DNA of 64,000 bases from Herbidospora daliensis. GTDB taxonomy: Bacteria > Actinomycetota > Actinomycetes > Streptosporangiales > Streptosporangiaceae. The stretch spans positions 248,001 to 312,000 of the forward strand of contig NZ_BBXF01000002.1 in NCBI RefSeq assembly GCF_001570585.1, read 5' to 3'. How positions within the stretch are numbered: position 1 is the first letter of the stretch; each line of letters begins with the position of its first letter. Shown one piece after another: positions 1 to 9,177 of the stretch. A program made the translations under genes and the position numbers. The notes beneath the pieces were generated by a model. It had not been told where the DNA came from. It was given only the letters and a program-made list of their open reading frames with translations, and searched no databases.

Positions 1-341
1 TGGACGCCGACGCCGATGACGACGACGGCCGCCACCACCTGCATCCACGCGGTGATGGACTCCGTGCCCACGCCCGCGAGGTCGGAGACGCCGACCCACA
101 CCAGGGCCAGCACCAGCACCGAGAACGTGTGCATGATCGCGACGATGACGCCGAGGCGGACCGCGTCGCGGTAGCGGCCGTGGGTGCCGACCAGGTAGGC
201 GGCGGTGACGCTCTTGCCGTGGCCGGGCGCGACCGCGTGCATCGCGCCGACGCCCAGGGCGATGGCCAGCGCCAGCCAGAAGGCGCCGCCGCCGTCGAAG
301 AACGCGACGAACCGGCTGTCGATGCCGTTGAGGCCGTTCAC
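1..341 (-). CDS. NicO/RcnA-family nickel-cobalt transporter, N-terminal part
   Basis: Partial gene; its 3' part lies outside the window. The 113 visible residues start at a GTG that overlaps the upstream stop codon as GTGA. After a short lead comes a hydrophobic segment and the stretch GAMHAVAPGHGKSV, with the His and PGHGK residues typical of the NicO family of membrane Ni/Co transporters, then two more hydrophobic segments. In this family the His-rich first helices carry the metal site. It is the last gene of a run that begins with a nickel-type ABC importer, so a role in nickel movement across the membrane fits. Direction (uptake or efflux) cannot be told from sequence. Confidence 0.82.
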   Translation of the reverse strand, partial: MNGLNGIDSRFVAFFDGGGAFWLALAIALGVGAMHAVAPGHGKSVTAAYLVGTHGRYRDAVRLGVIVAIMHTFSVLVLALVWVGVSDLAGVGTESITAWMQVVAAVVVIGVGV

Positions 342-982
342 GCCGCCGCCTTCCGGCGCCGCGTGCGCAGCACGACCAGGCCGCCGACCCCGGCGACCAC
401 GACGAACCCCAGCCAGAGGGCGACGCCGACGACGGCCGTGGAGACGCCCGAGGCGGAGAAGTCGAGGTGCTGGGTGGTCGTCGCCGAGGTGAAGAGCATC
501 TGCTCCCGCTGGACCGGCGGCGCGAAGACGAGCACCGTCCGGTAGTTGCGGTCGAGGTCGGTCAGGGCGCTCAGGGTGACGTCCAGGTCGTCGACCGGCC
601 GGCCGCAGTCGTAGTCGAACTGGGCGCCGTTGTCGGTCACGCCCACCAGGGACGCCAGCCGGCCGGGGCACGGCTTGCCGTCCTGCGCGACGGCGATCGA
701 GCGCAGCAGGTAGTCGCGGACCACCGAGGAACGTTCCAGCTTCTCCTCGCCGGTGAGCTGCGGGGCCGGATCCTCGAACGCGCCCTTGGCCGTGCCGAGC
801 GCGAACCAGTCGTCGGGGCTCGCCGTGTAGTGGATCGCCACCTGCGACCCGTTGGCGCTGATCCGCGCCGTCGGCGGCGCGCCGAAGGGGTGCGCGGAGG
901 CGGGCCCGGCGAGGCCCGCCCAGACCGTCAGCACGGCTGCGACGAGCAGCACGGCCATCGGCGCGCGGGTGGGAATGGTCAC
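338..982 (-). CDS. Exported membrane-anchored protein paired with NicO transporter
   Basis: About 214 residues. A hydrophobic leader ending near ASAHPFG looks like a signal peptide. The body is soluble, and a hydrophobic helix near the C-terminus (GVALWLGFVVVAGVGGLVVL) is followed by a basic tail, so the protein should sit outside the membrane with a C-terminal anchor. Proteins of this shape often precede NicO-family transporters in actinobacteria and are thought to be extracytoplasmic partners, but the biochemical role is unproven. The stop overlaps the NicO start by 4 nt. Start choice is uncertain: GTG 982 is given, ATG 1039 and ATG 958 are alternatives; none has a clear ribosome binding site. 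Confidence 0.7.
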   Translation of the reverse strand: MTIPTRAPMAVLLVAAVLTVWAGLAGPASAHPFGAPPTARISANGSQVAIHYTASPDDWFALGTAKGAFEDPAPQLTGEEKLERSSVVRDYLLRSIAVAQDGKPCPGRLASLVGVTDNGAQFDYDCGRPVDDLDVTLSALTDLDRNYRTVLVFAPPVQREQMLFTSATTTQHLDFSASGVSTAVVGVALWLGFVVVAGVGGLVVLRTRRRKAAA

Positions 983-1060
983 CCGGTCATTCAGCCAGGT
1001 GCGTTCAGCGGGCGTGCGACGGGAGAGCAACCAGTACATGAACGTCCGATTCGCGAAGAT

Positions 1061-1691
1061 TCACCCCATACGCACGATGGGACCTTCGGACGGGCCGGTC
1101 CACCGGGTGAGCAGTTCGTCGTCGTGGGTGATGGCGAGGATCCCGGCGCCGGTCTCGGTCCGGTACGCCTCCAGCCGGGCGACCAGGTGCGCCTGGGTGG
1201 AGGCGTCGAGCATGGTGGTCATCTCGTCGCAGATCACGTAGCGGGGGCGCAGCGCGAGCGCGCGGGCGACGCAGGCGCGCTGGAGCTGCCCGTCGGAGAC
1301 CTCGTGCGGACGGCGGACCAGCAGCTCGGGCGTCAGCCCCACCTCGTCGGCCAGGTCGGCGGCCGGGCCGGGCGGGCGGCCGGTGGCGTGGAAGGGCTCC
1401 TCGGCGATCTCCCGCAGGGTGAGCCGGGGGTCGACGGCGAGCCGGGGCTGCTGGAAGATCAGCGCGACCTTGGTGCGCAGGTCGCGGGCGGCCCGCTGCC
1501 GCCAGCGGCGGACCTCGGTCCCGTCGACGGTGAGCCGCCCGCCGTCGGGCCGCAACATCAGCGCGAGCACGCGGGCCAGCGTCGACTTGCCGCAGCCGCT
1601 CGGCCCGGCCAGCCCGGTGACGACGCCGGGGGCCACGGTCAGGTCGGCGTCGCGCAACACGCGCTGACGTCCGTAGGAGACGGCGATGCCG

Positions 1692-1705
<14 letters not shown>
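1061..1705 (-). CDS. nikE: ABC transporter ATP-binding protein, nickel/peptide type
   Basis: A 214-residue ATPase of the Dpp/Nik importer family. It shows Walker A (GPSGCGKST), a Q-loop (FQQPRLAVDP), a divergent signature (EVSDGQLQR, D in place of the usual second G), a Walker B (YVICDEMTTMLD) and the switch His (THDD). It is shorter than the usual 260-330 residues and lacks the C-terminal oligopeptide/dipeptide domain, typical of the NikE/DppF-type second ATPase. ATG 1705 overlaps the upstream ATPase gene by 14 bases. It powers uptake together with the preceding ATPase and two permeases. Confidence 0.85.
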
Positions 1706-2620
<915 letters not shown>

Positions 2621-2624
<4 letters not shown>

Positions 2625-3439
2625 AACTGCAGCTCCGATCGGCGGCGCGGGTTGGCGCGGTCGCGCCAGTGCTGGACGAGCACCGAGATGGCCAACGTGG
2701 GCAGCAGGATGAACAGGCCGGGGAAGAGCGAGGCCCACCAGTTCCCGGCGAGCAGCGACCGCGCCCCGTCGTTGATCATGTTGCCCAGCGAGGCGAGGTG
2801 CGGGGGCAGGCCGAGGCCGAGGAAGCTGAGCGCGGTCTCGTGCCAGATGGCGTGCGGCACCATCAGCACCGACGCCAGCGCGATGTGCGGCAGCAGGTGC
2901 GGCAGGAAGTGCCGCCGCACGACGCGCAGCCGGCTCGACCCGCCGGAGATCGCCGCGTCCACGAACGGCCGGGCGCGCAGCGTGAGCACCTCCGAACGCA
3001 CGATCCGGGCGGCGGTCGTCCAGTGCGTGAGCCCGACCGAGGCGACGACGGCGGTGGCGCTGGGTGAGAACAGCGCCACGATGAAGATGCCGAACAGCAG
3101 GTGCGGCACGGAGTTGAAGCCGTCCACCACCCGCATGATCACCCGGTCGGCCGCGCCGCCGAGCGCCCCGGCCGTGAGCCCGGCCACGGTCCCGACGGTG
3201 ACCGACACCAGGGCCGCCACCAGCCCGATGAGCAGCGAGACGCGCAGCCCGTAGACGACCCGGAGCAGCACGTCGCGCCCCACCTCGTCGGTGCCGAAGG
3301 GATGCGCGAGAGACGGCCCCTGGTTGGCCGCGCGCAGGTCGACGAGCTGCTGGTCGAGCTGCGCCACGAGGGGCACCAGCAGCACGGCCAGCGCCAGCGC
3401 GACGAGCACCCCGGCGGCGATCCGTTCCGACGTCCGCAT
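2621..3439 (-). CDS. nikC: ABC transporter permease, DppC/NikC type
   Basis: A 272-residue inner-membrane permease. A first hydrophobic segment is followed by the family sequence HPFGTDEVGRDVLLRVVYG, then four or five further membrane segments and a binding-protein-dependent transport loop around residues 180-200 that would contact the ATPases. The ATG overlaps the upstream permease stop by one base (TGATG). Heterodimer partner of the upstream NikB-like permease. Family members carry peptides or nickel; nickel is favoured here by the Nur-like box before the first gene and the NicO gene after the last. Confidence 0.86.
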
Positions 3440-4422
3440 CAGCTCACCCCCAGAACCCGCACACGCGGATCGGCGATCACGTAGGCGCTGTCGGCGAGCA
3501 GGTTGCCGAGCACCACGGCGAGCGTGGCCAGCAGGGTGAGCGCGGCGAGCAGCGGGAAGTCGGCGGCCAGCGCGGCCTGCACCGACGCCGACGCCACCCC
3601 CGGCCACGAGAAGACGCTCTCCACCAGGATCGCGCCGGTGACCAGCTCGGGGATGCGCGCCCCGAGCAGCGTGATGAACGGCAACAACGCCGAGCGCAGC
3701 GCGTGCCGCACGATCACCGTGCGCTCCCGCAGACCGCGGGCCCGTGCGCCGAGCACGAAGTCCTCCCGCAGGGTGGCGATCAACGACTCGCGCACGAACA
3801 GCAGCAACCACGACGACTGCGAGAACGCCAGCACGGCCACCGGCAGGATCATGTGCCGCAGCACGTCTCCGGCCTCCAGCGTGGTGGCCGCCGGGTCGGT
3901 CAGCCCGCCCGGCGGCAACCATCTCAGCTGCACGGCGAACACCCAGATCACGATCAGCGCGACCCAGAACACCGGGGCCGCCTCGTTGGCGTAGGCGGTG
4001 CCGGAGATCAGCCGGTCGAGCCACGAGTCGCGCCGCCAGGCGGCCAGCGCGCCGACCGCGAGGCTGACCAGCAGCATGAGCACCAGCGCGCAGCTCACCG
4101 CGAGCAGGGTCCAGCCGATGCGCTCGCCGATCACCTCGGCGACCGGGCGGTGCATGCTGCGCGAGTCGCCGAGGTCGCCCTGTACGAGGTTGCCCAGCCA
4201 GGTCAGATACTGCTCGGCGACCGGCCGGTCGAGGCCCCAGTTCTCCCTGATCTGCGCCACGACCTCGGGGCTCGTGACGACCGCGCGGTCGCCGAGATAC
4301 TGCCTGACGGGGTCGAACGGGGAAGCCTTGGCCAGCGCGAACATGCCCAGGGTCACGGCGAACAACAACGGCACGGTGAACACCAGCCGCCAGACCGCCA
4401 TGCGGGCCAGCGCACGGGTCAT
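3439..4422 (-). CDS. nikB: ABC transporter permease, DppB/NikB type
   Basis: A 327-residue permease with an N-terminal membrane segment, the typical periplasmic region (ENWGLDRPVAEQYLTWLGN), and five more hydrophobic segments. A conserved cytoplasmic loop RARGLRERTVIVRHALRSA matches the ATPase-contact region of the DppB family. Start ATG 4422 overlaps the binding-protein stop as ATGA, so translation is probably coupled. Forms the membrane channel with the next permease. Confidence 0.86.
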   Translation of the reverse strand: MTRALARMAVWRLVFTVPLLFAVTLGMFALAKASPFDPVRQYLGDRAVVTSPEVVAQIRENWGLDRPVAEQYLTWLGNLVQGDLGDSRSMHRPVAEVIGERIGWTLLAVSCALVLMLLVSLAVGALAAWRRDSWLDRLISGTAYANEAAPVFWVALIVIWVFAVQLRWLPPGGLTDPAATTLEAGDVLRHMILPVAVLAFSQSSWLLLFVRESLIATLREDFVLGARARGLRERTVIVRHALRSALLPFITLLGARIPELVTGAILVESVFSWPGVASASVQAALAADFPLLAALTLLATLAVVLGNLLADSAYVIADPRVRVLGVS

Positions 4423-5969
4423 GCCGCCGGCTTCCACTCGGCGAGGTTCCGGAACAGGCCGCCGGTCTCGTGCTCGTGCGCCTCGACCGACGGCGTGATG
4501 CCGGTCCACTTGCCGCGCACCACGTAGACGTGCTTGAGGTACACCAGGTACGCCCAGGCGGCGTCCTCACTGACCCGCTGCTGGAAGTCGTCGTACGCCT
4601 GCTTGCGCACGGCCGGGTCGGACTCCTCGCGGCCCTTCTCCAGGAGCGCGTCGACCTCGGGGGACTTGTAGTTGCCCGGGTTGAAGAAGCCCTGGCCGGC
4701 GTAGGACGAGTGGAACAGCTCGTAGTTGGTGTAGTCGGGGTCGAACGGCGTGCCGTAGCCCATGACCAGGGCGTCCTTGGCCATACGCGGCTCGATCGCG
4801 TCCCAGTCGAGGCCGGCCAGCTGGACGTCGACGCCGACCTTCTTGACGTCGGAGGCGACGGCCAGGGCGAGGTCCTTGCGCAGCGAGTCGCCCGCCGGAT
4901 ACATGAGGGTGAAGCTCGCGCGGGTGCCGTCCTTGGCCCGGACGCCGTCGTCGCCGACGCGCCAGCCCGCCTCGTCGAGCAGCTTGCCGGCCGCCGCCTG
5001 GTCGGGGGTGGCCGACCCGTCGATCGCGGGGTTGTGCCAGGTGGTGCCGGGCGCGACGGGCCCGAACGCGGGTTCGCCCGCTCCAGCCAGGATGGTGTCC
5101 ACCATCGCCGAGCGGTCGAGCGCCAGGTTGACCGCCTTGCGGATCGCGGCGTCGCCGGTGACCGGGGTGCCGAACGGGAACATCACGCCCCGGTAGTCGG
5201 CGCTCGGCACCCGGTGCACGGTCAGATCGGGCTGGCCGTCGAACCGCGCGGCGGCCTTCGGCGGCAACACGGTCGCGTCGAACTCCCCGGCCGCCATCCG
5301 GGTGGCGCGCACGTTGTCGTCGGTGGCGTAGGCCATCACCAGCTGCTTGATCGCCGGTGCGCCGCCCCAGTACGCGGCGTTGGCCTTGAGCACGATCTTG
5401 TCGCCGGGCGTCCACGACACGAAGCTGAACGGCCCGGTGCCGATCGGCTGGGTGTCGGAGGCCCGGCCGGCCGGCACGATGCCCAGCGTGGCGCGCTGGA
5501 GGAACGGCGCGTAGGGGTACTTGAGGCGGAACACCACCGTCGTGGGGTCGGGCGCCTCCACCGACTCGATCGCCGCGAAGTCGCCGCGGATGCCGGAGTT
5601 GTTCTTCTCGTCGAGCACCGACTCATAGGTGTAGACGACGTCCTCGCTGGTCAGCGGGGTGCCGTCGTGGAACTTGACGTCCTTGCGCAGAGTGAAGGTG
5701 ACCGTCGTGCCGTCGGTCTCGGGCAGTTTGTCGGCCAGCGCGGGCGTGAGCGTGAGGTCGGCGTTCCGGCTGACCAGCCCGTCGAACATCAACGAGCCGC
5801 CGGCGGAGCCGTAGCCCATGACGGGGTTGAGGGTCTCCGGCTCCGAGCTCATCCCGACGACGAACGTGTCGTCGGGCGAGCCGGGGGCCGTCGTCGGCGC
5901 GGCGCAGGCGGTGAGAGCGAGTGCGGCAATCAGGACGAGAGGTGCGAATCTGGCGCGAAAGGGCGTCAT
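4419..5969 (-). CDS. nikA: ABC transporter substrate-binding lipoprotein, nickel/peptide type
   Basis: A 516-residue extracytoplasmic solute-binding protein (SBP_bac_5 family). A lipoprotein signal peptide ends in a lipobox (LTACAAP), so it should be anchored to the outer face of the membrane. The family start of the mature protein (GMSSEPETLNP) and later GTGPFSFVSWTPGDKI are clear. It captures substrate for the two permeases encoded downstream. The family covers dipeptides, oligopeptides and nickel chelates and the ligand cannot be read from sequence. A Nur-like site 32 bases upstream argues for nickel. There is no strong Shine-Dalgarno before the ATG, so the leader may be short. Confidence 0.83.
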   Translation of the reverse strand: MTPFRARFAPLVLIAALALTACAAPTTAPGSPDDTFVVGMSSEPETLNPVMGYGSAGGSLMFDGLVSRNADLTLTPALADKLPETDGTTVTFTLRKDVKFHDGTPLTSEDVVYTYESVLDEKNNSGIRGDFAAIESVEAPDPTTVVFRLKYPYAPFLQRATLGIVPAGRASDTQPIGTGPFSFVSWTPGDKIVLKANAAYWGGAPAIKQLVMAYATDDNVRATRMAAGEFDATVLPPKAAARFDGQPDLTVHRVPSADYRGVMFPFGTPVTGDAAIRKAVNLALDRSAMVDTILAGAGEPAFGPVAPGTTWHNPAIDGSATPDQAAAGKLLDEAGWRVGDDGVRAKDGTRASFTLMYPAGDSLRKDLALAVASDVKKVGVDVQLAGLDWDAIEPRMAKDALVMGYGTPFDPDYTNYELFHSSYAGQGFFNPGNYKSPEVDALLEKGREESDPAVRKQAYDDFQQRVSEDAAWAYLVYLKHVYVVRGKWTGITPSVEAHEHETGGLFRNLAEWKPAA

Positions 5970-6000
5970 GGGAGCGAAGGTAAAGCGATCACCCTAGTTA

Positions 6001-6017
6001 TTGCAAGTTTGTCGCAA
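6001..6017 (-). promoter_or_regulatory. Putative Nur (nickel uptake regulator) box
   Basis: The sequence reads TTGCAA-GTTTG-TCGCAA, one base away from the published Streptomyces Nur consensus tTGCaa-N5-ttGCAA. It lies 32-48 bases before the binding-protein ATG, where a promoter is expected; on the minus strand a TAGGGT hexamer that could be a -10 element follows it. Nur is a Fur-family repressor that shuts nickel uptake when nickel is plentiful. Binding is inferred. Confidence 0.6.
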
Positions 6018-6040
6018 GTACAGCAGATGACAAAAAGGGG

Positions 6041-7960
6041 TCAGCGAACGCGCCGCCCCGTCTCCGCGCAGGAGTAGCCCCCCAGCGCCTCGACCTCGGC
6101 GCGGAAGGCGGGCCGGTCGAGCAGCTCCCACAACGGGGCGAGCAGGTCGTCGGTCAGCGCGCCGGTACGCATCACCAGGTCGTAGGGCTCCTGGGCCACC
6201 GGCACGAAGTCAAGCCCGAAGGCGCGGGCGGCGGCGAGGATGCCCAGACCGGCGTCGGCGCGTCCGGCCGCGACGGCGGCGGCCACGGCCAGGTGGGTGT
6301 GCTCCTCGCGGGCGTAACCGGGCACCTCGGCCGGGTCGATGCCGAGGCGGGCGAGTTCGTGGTCGAGCAGCGCCCGCGTGCCCGCGCCGCGCTGCCGGTT
6401 GACGTAGCGCAGGCCGGGCCGGGTCAGGTCTTTGACGCCGTCGAGATCGAGCGGGTTGCCGGGCGCGACGATCAGCCCCTGGTCGCGGTGGACCAGCCGG
6501 ACCACCGCGACGTCGGCGCCCGCCCCCAGCAGCCGGTCGACGTAGGGCAGCGTGTAGTCGCCGGTGACCGGGTCGAGCAGGTGTGACCCGGCGATGTGGC
6601 ACAGGCCGTCGCGCAGCGCCACCAGGCCGCCGAGCGAGCCGACGTTCGACGACGCCAGGGTGATCAGCGGGTCGGCCGCGCGCAGCGCCGAGGCGGCCAG
6701 GTCGAGCACCAGGTCGTGGGAGCCGATCGCGACGATGGTGCGGCCGATCTCCGACAGGCCGCGCAGCAGTTCGACCCGCACCTGCTCCCCGGCGTGGTGG
6801 CCCTCGACGCCCGAGGGCACGACGAGCAGCCCGTCGGCCCTGACCAGCGAGGTGAGCACGCCCGCGCCCCGGGGCAGCGGGGTGGCGACGAGCCGGTCGT
6901 CGACCCGGCCCAGGCGCACCCTGACCCAGTCGTCCATGCCGATCGCCGAGGGCAGCTTCCTGGCCAGGTGGGCCGTGGTCGACGGGCGTTCGCGCGGCGC
7001 GGCGCCTTCGAGCTCGGCCAGCAGCGGGGCGGCGAAGATGTCGAACGTCAGGGCCGCGGAAACGGGGTAGCCGGGCACCCCGATCACGGGCGTCTCCCCG
7101 GCCGCGCCCAGCACGACCGGATGGCCGGGCCGCACCGCGACCCCGTGGACGGCGACGACCCCCGCCCCGGCGACCACGCGGGCGGTGTAGTCGTCGCGCC
7201 CGGCGCTGGAGCCCGCGATGAGCAGCACCAGATCGGCCTCGCGGGCGGCCTCCAGCAACACGGCGGTGATGGCCGCGGGGTCGTCGGGCACGATGCCGGT
7301 GACCCGCGCCTCGCAGCCCGCCTCCCGGGCCTGCGCGGCGAGCATCATCGAGTTGGTGTCGAGGATGTCGCCCGGAGCCAACTCCGCGCCGATCGGGCGG
7401 ATCTCGTCGCCGGTCGGCACGATCACCACCCGCGGCGCGCGGCGTACGAGGAGATCGACGGCCCCGGCCGCCGCGGACGCGGCGACGTCGACCGGGCGCA
7501 GCCGATGGCCCTCGGGGAGCAGCAGCTCACCCGCGCTGATGTCCTCGCCGATCGACCTGACGTGCTGGTAGGGCGGCACGGCCGCCCGCACCTCCGCCTC
7601 TCCGGCAGGGGTGCGGTGGACGTGCTCGCGCATCACCACGGCGTCGTATCCGTCGGGCAGCGGGTCGCCGGTGTCGACGACCGCGAAGTCACCGGCGGCG
7701 AGGAGGACCGGGACGGTCTCGGACGCCCCGACGGTGTCGGCCGCGCGGACCGCGATGCCGTCCATGGCCGAGGAGTCGAACGCGGGCGAGGAGCGCAGCG
7801 CCCACACCGGCTCGGCCGTCACCCGGCCCACGGCCGCGCCGACCGGCACCCGGACCACGCCGACCCGGGCGGGACAACCCGCCGCCGCACGGGCCTCACG
7901 CCAGACGGACAGGGCCTGGGCCGAAGGGACGTCGGAGACGAAGGGACTTTCCGCGCTCAT
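6041..7960 (-). CDS. Molybdopterin molybdotransferase MoeA fused to a PBP-like domain
   Basis: A 639-residue two-part protein. Residues 1 to about 410 are MoeA-like: SSAMDGIAVRA near residue 65, GDEI and GASSAGRDD-like (GSSAGRDDYT) in the MoCF/MogA-like fold, and GVPGYPVSA. MoeA inserts molybdate (or tungstate) into adenylylated molybdopterin. The last 200 residues resemble the PBP-like domain (PF12727) seen fused to MoeA or ModE, with GSHDLVLDLAAS at its start and ARGDAGLG-like (AGRADAGLGI) near the end, a possible oxyanion or metabolite sensor. Last gene of the cofactor/formate dehydrogenase run; ATG overlaps the preceding MoeA stop by 4 nt. Confidence 0.87.
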   Translation of the reverse strand: MSAESPFVSDVPSAQALSVWREARAAAGCPARVGVVRVPVGAAVGRVTAEPVWALRSSPAFDSSAMDGIAVRAADTVGASETVPVLLAAGDFAVVDTGDPLPDGYDAVVMREHVHRTPAGEAEVRAAVPPYQHVRSIGEDISAGELLLPEGHRLRPVDVAASAAAGAVDLLVRRAPRVVIVPTGDEIRPIGAELAPGDILDTNSMMLAAQAREAGCEARVTGIVPDDPAAITAVLLEAAREADLVLLIAGSSAGRDDYTARVVAGAGVVAVHGVAVRPGHPVVLGAAGETPVIGVPGYPVSAALTFDIFAAPLLAELEGAAPRERPSTTAHLARKLPSAIGMDDWVRVRLGRVDDRLVATPLPRGAGVLTSLVRADGLLVVPSGVEGHHAGEQVRVELLRGLSEIGRTIVAIGSHDLVLDLAASALRAADPLITLASSNVGSLGGLVALRDGLCHIAGSHLLDPVTGDYTLPYVDRLLGAGADVAVVRLVHRDQGLIVAPGNPLDLDGVKDLTRPGLRYVNRQRGAGTRALLDHELARLGIDPAEVPGYAREEHTHLAVAAAVAAGRADAGLGILAAARAFGLDFVPVAQEPYDLVMRTGALTDDLLAPLWELLDRPAFRAEVEALGGYSCAETGRRVR

Positions 7961-9177
7961 CCGTACAGGACTACCTCTACCTCGGTGCCCGCGCCGAGGC
8001 CGGTGGCCGGCTCGGGCACGATCACGTATCCGTCGGCACGAGTCAACACCGACAGCAGCGCCGACGGGCCGAAGATCGGCTCCGCCACGCCGTCGCGGAC
8101 CGCCACCTGGACCACGTCGAGCCGCCCGGCCGCCGACGCCAGGTCACGCGACAACCGCGCCCGGGTGCCGGGCCTCGGCGGCGGGGTCTCGCACCCGCCG
8201 ACGCGCCACACCAATGGCACGCCGACCTGCCCGAACACCACCAGCGCCGACAGCGGGTTGCCGGGCAGCCCGATGACCGGGACCCCGCCGCACTCGGCCA
8301 GCAGGGTGGGCTTGCCGGGCTTGATGGCGATGCCGTGGCACCAGACGTCGCCGAGGGCGGCCACCGCGCCGGCGGTCTCGTCGCGCGCCCCGACCGACGA
8401 CCCCGCCGACACGACCACCAGGTCGGCGGCCGGCAGCAGCTCGGACAACCGGTCTTTCAGCGCGCCCGGCTCGTCGGGCACGATCCCGGCGATCACCGGC
8501 TCGCCGCCCGCCTCGGCGACCAGCCCGGCCAGCGCCGAGGCGGTGGCGTCGCGCACCTGCCCGGCGGTGAGCGCCTCGGTCTCGGGCGGCACCACCTCGT
8601 CGCCGGTGGAGACGATCGCCACCCGGGGCCGCCGGTGCACGGCGACCGTCGTCACCCCGGCGGCGGCGAGGAAGCCCAGGTCGGGAGCGCGCAGCGGCCG
8701 CCCGGCGGGCACCAGCACCCCACCCGCCGCCACGTCGTCGTCGGCCCGCACGACGCCGCCGCCGGGCGCGACGGGCCGGGTGACCTCGATCGTGCCGGGC
8801 ATGGTCTCGGCGGTGTACTCGACCATGACCACGGCGTCGGCGCCCTCGGGGAGCACGCCCCCGGTCGGCATCGCGACGCACCCGCCCGGCCGCACCGCGA
8901 CCGTGGGCGCGGCGCCCATCTGGACCGCGCCGACCAGGTCGAGGTAGGACGGCAGCCCGTCGGACGCGCCGTAGGTGTCGGCCGCCCGGACCGCGAAGCC
9001 GTCGACGGTCGAGCGGGCGAAGCCGGGCAGCGCGGCGGGCGTGGTGACCTCGGCGGCGGGCACCCGGTGCAGCGCCTCGGCCAGCGGCACCCGCTCCACC
9101 TGCGTACGGCGCGCGGGCCGGAAACCGGCCCGCACCTCGGCGAGCGTGCGGGCGGTGAAGAACTCCTTGCCGCTCAT
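7957..9177 (-). CDS. moeA: Molybdopterin molybdotransferase MoeA
   Basis: A 406-residue single MoeA. Typical sequences are FARSTVDGFAVRA, the MoCF-fold GDEVV and SAGSSVGARDET, and the late GLPGNPLSALVVF with a C-terminal domain IV of beta strands. It would transfer the metal into the pterin for the formate dehydrogenase and aldehyde oxidoreductase encoded upstream. It starts at ATG 9177, overlapping the NuoEF-like stop as ATGA. A second MoeA with an extra domain follows directly, so the locus holds two copies. Confidence 0.9.
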   Translation of the reverse strand: MSGKEFFTARTLAEVRAGFRPARRTQVERVPLAEALHRVPAAEVTTPAALPGFARSTVDGFAVRAADTYGASDGLPSYLDLVGAVQMGAAPTVAVRPGGCVAMPTGGVLPEGADAVVMVEYTAETMPGTIEVTRPVAPGGGVVRADDDVAAGGVLVPAGRPLRAPDLGFLAAAGVTTVAVHRRPRVAIVSTGDEVVPPETEALTAGQVRDATASALAGLVAEAGGEPVIAGIVPDEPGALKDRLSELLPAADLVVVSAGSSVGARDETAGAVAALGDVWCHGIAIKPGKPTLLAECGGVPVIGLPGNPLSALVVFGQVGVPLVWRVGGCETPPPRPGTRARLSRDLASAAGRLDVVQVAVRDGVAEPIFGPSALLSVLTRADGYVIVPEPATGLGAGTEVEVVLYG

